Shown here piece by piece: positions 11,512 through 23,764 of a stretch of 64,000 nucleotides of DNA. The first letter of the stretch is position 1. The number at the start of each line of letters is the position of its first letter. Under the pieces are notes generated by a model. That model searched no databases. It had not been told where the DNA came from and was given only the letters and a program-made list of their open reading frames with translations. Location: positions 278,185-342,184 of the forward strand of contig CAJJDP010000077.1 of assembly GCA_905182995.1 (NCBI GenBank), written 5' to 3'. The translations under genes were made by a program, and so were the position numbers. This DNA is from Paramecium octaurelia (lineage: Eukaryota; Ciliophora; Oligohymenophorea; Peniculida; Parameciidae).

Positions 11512-14500
11512 TCAAAACTCAATTTTATTTTATTTTATAAAAAACTTCTTTTCATTTTTCCACTTTTTACTATTCGCCAAACTGATTAGGTTTGTCTCTT
11601 GAGGTACATCTTATGTTTTGTACTTATCTTGTTCTTTATAAAATTGCTAATATTTTCTTTATAGTAAGGTATGATTCAAATCAAATCCATTTACTTATGG
11701 AGGCCTAGAAGTAAGTGCAATATTCAAATGAAAAAAGAATCCAAAGACTACTCTTATTTATCCAATCAAAAATATAAAGTATGCAGATGGGATAATGATG
11801 GATTCATATTATGATTCAAAATATTGAGAGGATAAATTGAAATAGATTGTTATACAGATGATTGACGGAAGGTAGATTAGTAATGCTAATATGAGTTCAG
11901 AAATTTATCTACTATTTAATAGATATTTTTTGACTTAAATTCCAATTTAAGGGCAAAACTATCTTAATACACTTTCTAAGACATAGTTCTTCTCACTCAT
12001 CTTCCAAATATGTGAAAAAAATGTTGCCTAATCTGAATCCAAGTTTTTAAATAGATTATACATGTTATTGTAATTTGTGTAAGTAACAATGATAAACTTT
12101 ATTATTGTTATTGATGATAAGGCAAATAAAAGAACAAAAAACTTAAATTGCAATTCTTTTTAAATGTTTTGTTCCTATAAAAATTTTATAAAACTACCAC
12201 AAAATCCAATAACTTCAAATTCAAAGAAATAATCCGTTTGTATGAAAAACTGTATGCAAAATAGCATCAACTCATGCCGTAAAGGATATTTATACATTTA
12301 GGATTGTTTTTCTTCAAAGGTTCTAATACAATAGTCTGGAACAGCCTTAACTCTGATTTTTATTGCAACATACAAACTCAATCCCTATATAAATAGTGTG
12401 ATGATCATATAGGCTATACTGACTCCTATGATATAGATATTTAAGTTTGTGAAGTAACAGGGATTTATATTTTTACAATTAATGTTGACTTATTTTGGAT
12501 CTACTAAGTGTTCAAAATAGAATCCTATAATGGCGCTCAAAATTGCCTTAATTGGAACTGAAAAAAATTAAATAAAACAATATGTCTTAATTTAGAATTT
12601 ATTTTGTCTTAAAAATCTATATAAGGAGCTACTTAACTTAAATTCGGTATATTAATATTAATTGGTGTTTATCAATTAAATCATCCATTTTCCATTACTC
12701 CCATTTCTTAGAAAATAGTTCTTCAATTTTATTAATGAACACTATAAAATACCATCATCAAAGATATTAATTACTCTCTACTCATTATCTATCCTCCCAT
12801 CAATAAGATTGTAATTCATAAATTATTCATTTATCATACTTATGTACATATGCATCTTCCCAACACTTGTACTATATTTAGTACTACCAGAAAAATCAAT
12901 AGATTCCAAATATTAAAAATGAAAGTATTTTGAACCAAACCAAATCAAAAAATTGTCAGTCAAATTAGAATCTCTTATTATCAAGCTTTTCAAATAAAAT
13001 GGTGTTATCTTTATATTATAATTTACGCTATATTAAATATATTATTCTATTATCTAAAATGCCAGCTCTTCAGTCACTTAAGTCCATGTATTATAAATAT
13101 ATAATCCTGGATTAATTTTTAAAAAATCAATTAAATCTTAATTTCCTAAAGCCTTATTATTATCAATTATTAATATATTGAAATGTGTCAGCCTTTTGAG
13201 ATGTCGTTTAGAGAGAATGAAAGAATCTATGCAATTGCTAAACTAATTATTAAATTTTTTACTTTGAAATTACTAACTTTTTTAAATGACTCTTGTTTTC
13301 AAGAATAAAATTAATTAATGTTTTAAATCCTTTCGAGGTAATGTTATTTGTTGCTAAAGACAATTCTTATAATTTGATTTAATGAATTAATAATTCTAAT
13401 AATAGTTCACAATGCTCATCCTCAAATTGACATTCATTAAATATTACAACTACAACATTCTAAAATATTTAGTCTGGTTTAATTCTATTGATTAATTATT
13501 TTAAACTTGTTAATTAGTATTTAACCCTAGTTAAATCAAGTTAAATTAAATTGCAAAATAGAAACGTTGATTATTCAGGCAAATCAAAATTAATTAGGAA
13601 ATCATATTTGTATTCCGGAAGTGTTCTAATAAGCGATTACTTTTTGGTTTTCGAAAATTTAAGTTTTTATAATTAAAAGATATTATTGTTGAAGACCTCA
13701 AAAAAATTGTAATAGCTATATTAAGTCAAGTTATTTCTCGACAATTCAAGATTCTATATAGTTCTATTTTTATATAATGATTCTATTAATAATTTACATT
13801 TAAAATCATCTAATTTAATATTCGATAGATTCAAAGTTATTAAACTATTGTTAATTGATATTCCTTAACATAGAACTTCAAACTTTTTCTAATTAATTCT
13901 ATTTTCACTTATGTCTAATTCTTAAAGTTGCTCAGTCTATTCTAGTAGTTATTTCAAAATTACAAAAAAATCTAAAGATAATGTAGATTTCTTAATAATT
14001 AAATGTTACAAATTGTCTAAAACTTTAATTCTGATCAAAGTTGAAAAGGCTTAAAGAATCTCTCTTGATTCTATGAGTTAGTATTCGAGAATGAAAGATT
14101 TCAAGTGTTTAGAATGGATCATTCCATGAAGCAATGTAAGCAAGTAATTTTATGATATTAGAGTATTGGAGACTTCAATTACTTATAATGAATTTTGATT
14201 TTATTTTATTATTTATTATAAAAACTAATAAGATTCTAGTCTACATTATATCTTATTAATTGTCAATGACTTTACTTCCTTATGATCCTATAATGCTGTA
14301 AAATTGTTCATGTAATCAATTGAATCATTAAGACTAATATCTAATACTTTGAAGGAAGATATATCCGATATGATATCTGATAAAATTAACAAATCATCTG
14401 CAGTGAGTTTCAGATTATTTAATATTAATTGTGGAAATTATGAGTGCATCTTTTGTATACATAATTTTATATTTTAAAGAGTTTTACCATGTATCCAATT

Positions 14501-16365
14501 GCTAGATAAGTCTACAATTTATAAACTTCTATTCTTAAATATTAAAGGCAATTTCTTGGCTATCATTTCATTTTCATCAATCAAATTATTGCTAATATTT
14601 AAATTTCTTAAAGAACAACAATTTTACAATCCATTTATTAGATATTAAATTGAATCTTTCAATTTATTACTTGATAAATTCAAATTCATTAATGTTGAAT
14701 TCTTCCCTAGAGAACTGCTAAATAAATCTAAGGATTATTGACTTAAGGAACCTAAATGGTTTTGAGCAATCTAGAGTGTAGTTAACGTATAAGTTTTTTC
14801 AATGAGAATACTCAGCTTCTCAATTAAAATAGATTGATTCAAGCCACAAGCATTCAAATTTAGGTATTCAATTCTATTATACTGTTTACTAAGTGATTCT
14901 AAAATTGGTAACATGATTGAGGGATTAGAACTGAAATCCAATTCCTTTAAGTTGGTACATTTAATTTCAAAGCAATCTTATTTACCACTTTGAATTTCAT
15001 TCTCATCGTTAAATAGTTGTGATAAGATTAAAGATTTCAATCTTGATTCCTTCATCATTGATATCAAAGCATAAACCAAATCATATCTTAATTGATTATG
15101 TGAAAGGTCTAAGTACTGCAACCTAATTTATTCATGATTAAAAATATAGACTAAAATACCCTCGCCAGTAATTTGATTTTTGGATACCGACAGACTAGTT
15201 AGACTGGTGTTTTCAATCAACGCATAAATAATAGAGATGAATCCCTTAGTTTTAATTTTGTTATTGGTCAAGTCTAAATACATCCATCTAACTTTGTTAG
15301 AACTCAACACTTGACTTATCTAATATGCTCCCTCTGTATTAATTTGATTACTGGATAGATTTAAATAGAAAACATTTAGAAAAAAGTTGTTAGGTATTTC
15401 TTCAATTCTATTATGGGATAAGTCTATTCTTAATAATTTCAAATTGAGAACTTATTGATTTTAGAATTCAACTAATTAATTATGAGCTAAATGCAGTTCC
15501 TCTAATTGTATCTTCATTATTATTTATTCCAAAAATTCTGTCTAAGAAATATGATTTCCATTCAAATTCAATGATTTGATTTTAATTAATCGAACTGACA
15601 TGAACAACCCTTTAGCTAATAATTCGATCCCTTCATTTTTAATTTGATTGTATGAAATATCCAAGTAATCCAAATTGAGTTTACCTGTGTAATTGAGCAT
15701 CATGCTTGATAAGGCGAAGATTCCTTCTGAATTCAAACTCATCAAGGGTAATTTTAAGCGTCTAAATAATGGGCAGTATTTAATACCTCAATGAACTTAA
15801 ATAATGAGTTTTATCCATTATTTAGGCTAATAAAGAGTTTTGAATGTTGCAATGAGATAAATTTATCTCCTATAATTAGTTCTTTCCGCATAAAACATAT
15901 CTACAAAAATCTTGGACTATCGCAGTTGTGAATGCTTAATTGTTAAACAAATTTAGGATCTTCAATCCTGAATGGTCGATCAACTGGTTTAATTATATAA
16001 TATTGATACTGCTCTGAATATACAACTTAGTCCAAAAGAATTGATCAAACAGCTCCCTAAGTTTAATATTTATATATTTGTGTTTTTTTATATTAAGCCA
16101 CTAATCTCAATTGCGTAATATACATTAATGTTGCATCCTGATAAATTCACTTCACTAATTAGAATATCAAGACTTACATCACTCTGTTGTTTATACTCAA
16201 GGTGTTGCATAACGTAGTAAAACAAGCTAGAGCGCCTCGATTTATATGATATGCTGCTTCTTCCTAATTTTTATCTAACTCTCTATTCATTTTCATTATA
16301 AGTTTCTTAATCAGCTTCTTAAAGTTAATCTAAGGGGAGGATTGATTTTTAACTAAACTACTCAT
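11512..16365 (-). CDS. Giant leucine-rich-repeat protein with multi-pass membrane C-terminus, 1,579 aa
   Basis: ATG at 16365 and TGA at 11512-11514 with four introns (32 nt at 16330-16361, 26 nt near 15986-16011, 25 nt near 15749-15773, 31 nt near 13243-13273) give exactly 1,580 codons. A short N-terminal linker leads to about 900 residues of ribonuclease-inhibitor-type LRRs with LDLSHNQL, LNLSSNKL, LDISYNQI and NLIDENEMIAKKL units (16.0-13.0 kb). The last 400 residues (about 12.7-11.6 kb) hold five or six hydrophobic segments (CFIQFFSVPIKAILSAIIGF, NIYIIGVSIAYMIITLF, ELILALLIYLPSIICITI and others). No signal peptide is seen, so the LRRs are probably cytosolic. No NACHT, kinase or other effector domain is present. 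It may be a membrane-anchored scaffold or sensor; the family is not recognised. Confidence 0.8.
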
Positions 16366-17052
16366 TAATTAATTATTATCATTATCAATTAATAAATACG
16401 AGAATCTGCATAAATAAGATTGCACTTTCTAACAACAATATCACTTGGGTGAATATATAGCCATCAAATTCTATCTTCCTTTGAAAAGTGGATAATTAAA
16501 TTAATTTAGAGCTTTATGGGCATCATTTTTAGAGTTAAGAGATATTCCTAATATTATACAGTTCCTGTTTCCATAAACATTCTACTAATAATAATATTAT
16601 TAAATACTTGCTTGTCAAATATTAACGCAGAAAACCTCTGGTTAAATAAGCTAATAAGATGAAAGTTTAAGATATAGAAATGATAGATAAAATATAGAAA
16701 TATCAATATCAATAGGTTTTACCAATATTACTTAATTTTCAGTTAATAAAAATCAAGTATCTAATCAAATTAGATTTGATAGTTGAATTAGTAATTAAAA
16801 TTTATTTTTTGAACAATTGAATGAACTTAAATTAGCAAATGTACATAATTAAATTTCACCTTTTTATTCATAATTATACAATTATAAATTAACAAATCCA
16901 ATTTCATTTTTATGCCTAATAATCTTAGTGTTAGAATGAGCATCATTCCTAATATTAAATTTTTTTTGAATTTCCTTGTTAATGCAACTTCAAAATGCAT
17001 TTTTAGATAGTATAATTTGTTTATTATATAAACTTTAATAATTTAATAATAA
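16366..17052 (+). other. Intergenic region between divergent genes
   Basis: About 690 bp of AT-rich DNA between the starts of the LRR gene (minus) and the next gene (plus), presumably holding both promoters. Only short frames occur, the best being a 54-codon Gln-code frame from about 16658, which is too short to trust. No RNA gene or repeat is seen. Confidence 0.5.
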
Positions 17053-18169
17053 ATGAAAAGTACATATTTAATCAAAGATGTTATTTATGAGAAGAACCAA
17101 GAAAGATAATTTTAATTTCATAAGAACAAGTTGAAGGAGATACTTACATAAGTATTTTATCAAATAATACTAATAGCCTTTGCAATTGAATTCAGAAGGG
17201 ATTATGTAAAAATTAAAACACAAACATGAATAGATGAAATTAACTCAACAATTCTAAACTCAAGAATAAAACATAGAAAAATCTAGAATAGACAAGAACT
17301 TAATGTTAAAACTATTAAACAACAATAATAAATCAGTTAATGGAGCATAATCAACAACACGTTCAATTAATCGAAATTCTAAAATCAATATGTATTTGAA
17401 CACAATAAATAATGAAAACAAAAGCCTTGCAATTAGAATATATTCACTACCATCAGTAATTAATTCTTAGAGACATCAATAAGAATATTAAAGCCATAAA
17501 TCTGACTTAAAAATTATGTAGAGATTCCATAAATAAAAATTGTATTCAAACTAAGATCTCATGACTCAATAAATTTCAAACATCTTAGGTAAGGGATTTG
17601 AAGGATCAAAATATTAAAATTTGAATTTTCTCAAACAAATTGGAAAATAAAACAAATTCTTATTTTTAATTCCACTATAATTGAGATTGTTTTCAAAGTT
17701 TAGTAACAATAACAATAATCCACCTCATTTTTAATTGAAAGCATTTAATGAATCAAAATATTTGGGAGAATCTAAATCCTTATAGCTTAATGATTTTCTT
17801 GGTTCTTTATTTGGGGTTGTAGTTTTATAAGATGTTTATACAATTAAATTTACACTTTATAAAATTAAACAAAACGAAGATGTAAATAATAATAAAATTG
17901 TGATTAGTTTGAGTTAGGACACTTTCTATTTACTGAATCTGCTTCCCCAATAAAAACTAAGCAATTAAGAGAGAACTTGGAAGCCTAAATCAATGATCCA
18001 ATCGAATGTTATGTAAAAAAGGAGATAAACAACGAGCAGGTTTGCGTGGGATTATTTGAATACTAGATAATTTAATTTTGTTATTGTGTAAATAAAAAGT
18101 ATTTAACCATTGATTTACTAGTCCATAAATAAAGAAGGATAATTTATTATAACCGTAATATTTAATTGA
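17053..18169 (+). CDS. Unknown Asn/Gln/Lys-rich protein, 363 aa
   Basis: ATG at 17053, a 25-nt intron at 17152-17176 and TGA at 18167-18169 give 364 codons. The N-terminal third is Lys/Gln/Asn-rich and probably helical or disordered. The C-terminal part looks folded, with FLGSLFGVVVLQDVYTIKF, LSQDTFYLLNLLPQQ, FAWDYLNTRQFNFVIVQI and FIITVIFN near the stop. No signal peptide or membrane anchor is evident and no domain is recognised. The frame and intron are convincing; the function is unknown. Confidence 0.7.
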
Positions 18170-18788
18170 AGTTGTATAACCATCCCCATCGAAATCAATT
18201 TAAAAGAGTTAATCTGAAATGGATAAATTGTAACTAGATTGATATTTATTTTACATTATGCGTAGTAATCATTGTAATTGCTAATTATTATTACAAAACC
18301 AATTACCTTAAAACAATTGTGATATGATGAAGATTTAATTATGAACTAACAACAATTTTATACAAGTTCTTCAAAATAACCCTAATCAGCATTTATTACT
18401 TTATAATTATGCAAGAGAAATATTGGATGTAAGATTGCATTAATGAAAATTCTAAAGATAAAAATTGCATAATTTCGAATTAAAAATTAAATTTTAATAA
18501 AAAATCAGTATTGTCAATTAGATTAAATTAAATAATGAATTCACTAAACCATTTTCTAGTCTAAAAATAAATTTTAGAGTGATAATCTCTTTTTATCATT
18601 TTCAGATCGAAAATATTAAAGACCAAAGTTTAACATACTTATTACTTAGATTAATATAAAATAAACTTTGTAGTTATCTACTTCTTGAAGAACAAGTAAA
18701 AAAATGGTAGATAAATCTAATCAATAGAAGAGTGGTGTCTTAAGAAAATTAAATTTTTATCATTAATTGTTTTTCATTATAATAATAA
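18170..18788 (+). other. Gap with a possible decayed exon (about 18341-18440)
   Basis: Most of this stretch shows no sustained frame. Around 18341-18440 an ATG reading MNQQQF would continue as IQVLQNNPNQHLLLYNYAREILD if one T of a TTTT run were absent, so it looks like a frameshifted exon. It may be the lost 5' end of the PX gene that follows, or part of a separate dead gene. A second ATG at 18704 opens a short frame (MVDKSNQQKSGVLRKLNF) that could be the true PX start with an intron I could not place. Confidence 0.35.
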
Positions 18789-20079
18789 ATGTACTGTAAT
18801 ACGGAATTCAGTTGCAGAATTCCTCACCACTAAATAGTCAACAAGAAAATTTTCTATGTCATAATATTCATTTCACACTCTTATTGCTCTGTAAAGGTCT
18901 AACATTTTAGATATTCAGAAGCTGAAAAATTACATATGAAATTGGATAAGTCATTATAACAATTGCGTATTTCGGTCAATTTACCTTAATTTCCTGGCAA
19001 GAAGCTATTTGGTAGTCATAATGACTCTGAATAAGGAATTTTAAGGCGTGTATTCATTATTATCATTTATCATTAGAGAACTGAATTACAAGACTATTTC
19101 AACCAATTACTTAAAATTGATAAACTTTATTCTATCCCGTATATGAAATCCATGTTGCCAAATATCAATGAGAATAAAAATGAACTTACTTAATTCTCTT
19201 AGGATAAGTATGATAATATAATAAATGCAATTAGCCCAGAATAATAATACAACTTTATTATTGATTCATTTTAGCAATTAGATACTTTTGTACTGTATTT
19301 TGTTCAAGTTATAGATAATTTCAATAAAACCAAATGGAGAATCAAAACAAGATATTCAGATTTGAGAGATATTCACTAAGCTCTTAAGGAATAAATCAAA
19401 GTTAATATACCTGAATTCCCTAAAAGAAAAATTTTTGGAATCACAAACGATGACCCCTAAGAAATTTAAAATAGAAAAAGAAACTTAGAAATTTATTTAA
19501 ATTCCATTTACGCGTATTGAAATAATTTCTAATTAGAGTATTCCAGAATTATCCAGTACAGATATTTTAAATTACTTCATTCAAAATAGTAGAAGAGAAT
19601 CCTAAAAACTATAAAAATTTGATGAACAAAAAATGCTATTAAAATTAGTATAATAATTATAAATTCATTAGAAACTTCAATAAAAATAATAAAAACAGTA
19701 ATAAATAGAACAATTGTAAAAAAAACTATTGAATATCGAAAATCCAGAAAGTGATGATAAAACAGAAAAGCAATCATTGAAAATAATCTCATAAATTCCT
19801 AGAAAAGGACTCTTTGTCATTAAGGAACTATTGGATAAATATGAAGATGATAATACTACTTTAGTAAGATACGGTTCCTTATCTACTAAAACATAAGAAA
19901 CTGTAGCTATTTATCTGATACCTTCAGGTTCTTTTCAAGAGAATCGATCGGAGAAGGAGAATTTATAAACAACAACAGAACCTCAAGTTGGATAAATTAT
20001 CATACATGACCTTAAAAATGATATTTTAACATAAGTTTAGAATAGTAAAGAGGAAGTTTAATTAACCGATTAAAAATGA
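18789..20079 (+). CDS. Protein with two PX (phox-homology) domains, about 412 aa
   Basis: From ATG 18789 to TGA 20077-20079, with introns 19050-19076 (27 nt) and 19514-19538 (25 nt), the frame has exactly 413 codons. Two similar blocks are visible: FRYSEAEKLHMKLDKSL...NLPQFPGKKLFG...LQDYFNQLL and RYSDLRDIHQALKEQ...NIPEFPKRKIFG...LEIYLNSI. The RYS(D/E), (L/I)PxFPxK and C-terminal helix features are those of PX domains, which bind phosphoinositides on endosomal membranes. A Gln-rich coiled coil and an acidic tail follow. The first PX start is short and divergent and the start codon is uncertain. In the RYSE/RYSD motif the usual lipid-binding Arg is present. A sorting-nexin-like trafficking role is inferred. 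Confidence 0.7.
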
Positions 20080-20177
20080 TAAAATATAATTTAAAACTAT
20101 TTAAATTTCTTTATTAATTTAATTTTTTGAATGCTTAGTTGGTCTTTTTTCATATCATATAAGTCAATATTAATAGA

Positions 20178-20735
20178 ATGATTATGTCATTAATAAAGGA
20201 TATGCAAGTTACAGAAAATGAGTTCATTAATTTTTCGAAAGGAAATCTATTATAAATTGCCATTAAGTAGATGGAATTATTGTGATTATATTTAAAGATC
20301 AGATAGAAAGGTTGTCAATTGTTGAATAGCACTATAACTACTTATTATGATAGTTCTACAAGTAAGATAACGATTGCACTTAATTGTTTAATAACTTTGG
20401 TCGAATTTTATCCTTTCATTTTGGATAATAGAATTAATATTTCAAAGGACTAATCCTTTTACAAAAATTAATTGGAATTCAAACATATAATAAGTTGCAT
20501 CAATTAGTGAATTAAAAAAATTGATTAAGATGATTATTTCAGTTTGAACGATATTGTTTGCATCTGGTTAATGAAAAAGCAAACCAAAATATTCACTTCT
20601 CTTACAAAAGATGTCAAGAAGAAATTTAAAAATTTTGTAAAAGGTACAATTATCAAAAACTCGATCCAATATAGTACGAACACAATAAATAGATTGAAAA
20701 ATATTAATCATATTTCCAAATGGAATTTTAAATGA
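20178..20735 (+). pseudogene. 186-codon frame interrupted by two TGA codons at plausible Trp sites
   Basis: One frame runs from ATG 20178 (MIMSLIKDMQVTENEF) to TGA 20733-20735 with no length change. It is broken only by TGA at 20283-20285 (MELL-stop-LYLKIRQKG) and 20508-20510 (SCINQ-stop-IKKIDQDDYF). Sequence between them is clearly coding-like (ALNCLITLVEFYPFILDNR). Trp fits both contexts, so TGG-to-TGA changes are the simplest explanation. No family is recognised. It sits between the PX gene and a coiled-coil gene on the same strand. Confidence 0.6.
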
Positions 20736-20931
20736 TTAAATTAGTCACTTTAATCAAATTATTAACTATGCTTATATAAATTCATCTTTGAATTGAAATT
20801 CAATCGAAAATTTATTTTAGTAGTTACAATGATGAATTTGAATTAATAACATATTCAGATATGATTTATTTAGAATACTTCATTTAGAATAGCTCTATTT
20901 AATAGTTGATTAAAATATAAAATATCAAAAT

Positions 20932-22701
20932 ATGATTATGGAAAACTTGCTAGATCAGACTCATCGTAATACGAGAAGAGGCATTGTATTCTCCCATACT
21001 CGCAAGACTTTTACGATAAAACCAGACTCTCCAAAAACAAGAGAGGCATGCCTTGCTTTAGGTTATGATCCTCAAATATTTTAATTAAAGTATTTGTTTG
21101 CAATCTTAAGATTTTAGAACTTTTGAGGAGTTTGCAGAACCGGGTGTGAGTGAAAACGTTCAAAAAATGAGATATGATCATTATATGAAAAAGACTGAAA
21201 GTAAAACGGAAAATGGATTAAAATAGGTGCTTTGCAAGAAATTAGCAAGATGCGTAAAGTGATTATCAAGAAATAAAAAGCCATTACAAATCTACATCTG
21301 GAAAAGAGCTATTAAAGAGATGAGGAGTATGAGAATGTAATTATGTAAGATTAGTGAATGATTTGATTGAAACCTATAACAAGAAGATGAGTAACATTAA
21401 TAATGAAGAGAAGGATAACTCGTATCTTTCGTTTGATGATGAAGATCCAATACTTGTTCTGGAATAACAATTAGAAAAGGAGATTACAAAGTATAAAAAG
21501 TAATTGCAAGTGAAAGCTAAGGAAGTATAACATTAATTAGAAAACGAAAAAAAAAGATAAAAGCTATAACATGATATGAATGAAAGAGAGAAGAAAATTG
21601 AGGAATTATAATAAAAAATAGCACATTAAAAGGAAATTAAAAAGAAAGAATTAAAACGTGCAGCGTAGAAAAAGTATAATGAGATCAAAGAGAAAGAAAG
21701 AGAAAAACAAAGAAAATTACTTGAAGACAAATAAAAGTAAGCTGAAAAATTTGAGAAAATGTAACTCATTTATATCTATGTATAAGTCGTAAGAAATTGG
21801 AAGAAGATGAACTATAGCAAAAGAAAGAATTGGAAGAATAAGAGAGAAGATATCAAGAAAGAAGACATATTATCCAACAAAGAAAACAAATTTAAGATAA
21901 GGAATACAACCAACATTTGGCTTCAACTATGAATTAAATTGAGTAGAAATGGGCTGAGACCTCTTAAAACAAAGATAGATAGATATGGGAATCTAAATTG
22001 GAAAGATTAACTATGAGAAGTACCTTGCATGAAGAAAAGTTAAGATAATATAAACTAAAGACCCAATAAAAAGAAGAATCTTTGATGCAATCAATTGTTA
22101 AGAAGCTAGCTCATAAAGAAGAGGATTTAAAAGGTTTATTTCATTGTCTTAATTAATAGCATTAAGATAATCAAGAGAAAAGGAGGAATTAATGAGAATC
22201 AAAGAAGAGAAATTGAGAAAAAAGAAAATTGAAAAAAGCTTAAAGAATATCAAATCATAATAATTTGATAAAGTTGAAAACTTATAAAGGAAGTTTTAAT
22301 TACTTGAAGATTACTCAGAAAAAAGAAAAGAAGAATAAGAAAATTAGAAATACATAAAAAAAGAAAAAATGAAATTAAAATAATAGGACTTAATTGAAAA
22401 TTATTAAAGATAAGAGAGATTAAAGGATCTAAAATTTAAGTAATTGATCAAGTCTACTTAATAATTAAATGAATAAAAATCATTAGAAAAGATGTCTGGA
22501 GAACTTGTACGTAGAGCCTAATAAGAACTATAAAGAAAGTTAAAAAAAGATGCTGAAAATTTAGATTAAAGTTTAGTAAGTGTGAGTTAAGCTGATGAAA
22601 AAGTTCTGAAGTAAATTTAAATAAATATTTCTAGTTAAATGGTCAGTTAGCTTGAAAAGAATTTATCAAATCTGGCTCAAAATTCTAAAATATTAAATTG
22701 A
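20932..22701 (+). CDS. Charged coiled-coil protein, about 546 aa
   Basis: ATG at 20932 (or 20938) and TGA at 22699-22701, with five introns of 23-28 nt, give exactly 547 codons. The first 80 residues form a compact conserved-looking head with IVFSHTRKTFTIKPDSPKTR, ACLALGYDPQIF and FEEFAEPGVSENVQKMRYDHY. The remainder is a long Glu/Lys/Gln/Arg coiled coil (EREKQRKLLEDKQKQAEKF and similar). No membrane or catalytic motif is seen. The head resembles from memory small N-terminal modules of protist basal-body or cytoskeletal coiled-coil proteins, but I cannot name the family. Introns ending in AAG rather than TAG are needed at two places, which is a weak point. Confidence 0.7.
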
Positions 22702-23764
22702 CAATAATTTTGTGATGTCGTTGTATAAATTATAATAACTTTTATTTGATTATTAATTTATTCATAAAAGGCATCTTTATGGAGTTTGAACTATTTGAAC
22801 ATCTCTTGCCTTTGGCTTTACAAATAGAAGGAGTGGCTTTAATAATAATTAACATAGAAAATATATTAAATTAATCCTGTTTTTAAGATTGTATATTGAA
22901 ACTTAAAATACTTATTTTAATAAATTTTTAAAAATTAAACAATTGATAAGAAATTTAAAAGAGATCTCCCTTAAAAATTAGGATAGAATCAAGATGGACT
23001 TTTAGATGTAGTTATTACTAAAATTGCTCCAAAAAATTAATAAACAACATTTATTTGGAATATTTATAAAATGGACATTAAATTAATAATTGTTCTACCA
23101 AAAGTAATGAAAAATTAGGAATAACTGCATTATATATATAGCAAGTCACTTGATAAAAAATAATAGATTGATATTATTGTAAAAACTTGATAAATCATAG
23201 AAAATAATTTGATAGTATATGATAATATTGATAAACTTGTTTGTCTGATTTAGCGACTGTAGAGAAATATAATATTTACTAAAATTGATTTGTTTTGAAG
23301 TTTAAGATGATGAGATAACACTTTTGACTTACCTCAAGAACTTTCCAATACGGGGTCAAAATCATGCATTACACTTGAAAATGTAAATTAACACATATCT
23401 AGTAGATTTAAGTTAATAGTATGAGTTATGATTCATTTCAAAAAATGATAAGTAGAGAAAGAATAATAACTAATAAAGAATTTACCCTTTTTGTCATTAT
23501 GCAAATTATATTTACTTTCGATTTTCATAAAGTTTAAAATGAGAAATAAGATATGAAGAGTTATGGAATATTACTCTAAAAATTTATTTGTCAATCCCAA
23601 AAATAAAATAAAGATATGTTCACATAATTTTATTTATGCATAAAATGAGATAAATTTGACAAAGAATGTAATAAAGAATACTATTAGGTAATAATTAATG
23701 GAGATTTAGATTAGAATTTATCATAATTAATTTATAGAATTTATGATTGTTTTATTTTGTTTGT
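22702..23764 (+). other. About 1 kb with only short broken frames (apparent gene decay)
   Basis: TGA codons are frequent in all frames, but short coding-like stretches remain. Examples are an ATG at about 22772 (MEFELFEHLLPLALQIEG), an overlapping-frame segment near 22950-23190 (LGQNQDGLLDVVITKIAP) and another near 23305-23430 (DEITLLTYLKNFPIRGQ). No set of tiny introns joins them. This looks like relics of one or more dead genes. No RNA gene, repeat or intact gene is seen. Confidence 0.4.

Noticed and set aside
16658-16819. 54-codon Gln-code frame in the intergenic gap
   Set aside because: Frames of this length without TGA are expected by chance in such AT-rich DNA and the composition is not protein-like.
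20283-20510. TGA as selenocysteine
   Set aside because: Contexts fit Trp rather than Cys, there are two TGAs in each of two unrelated frames, and no downstream stem-loop element was recognised by eye.
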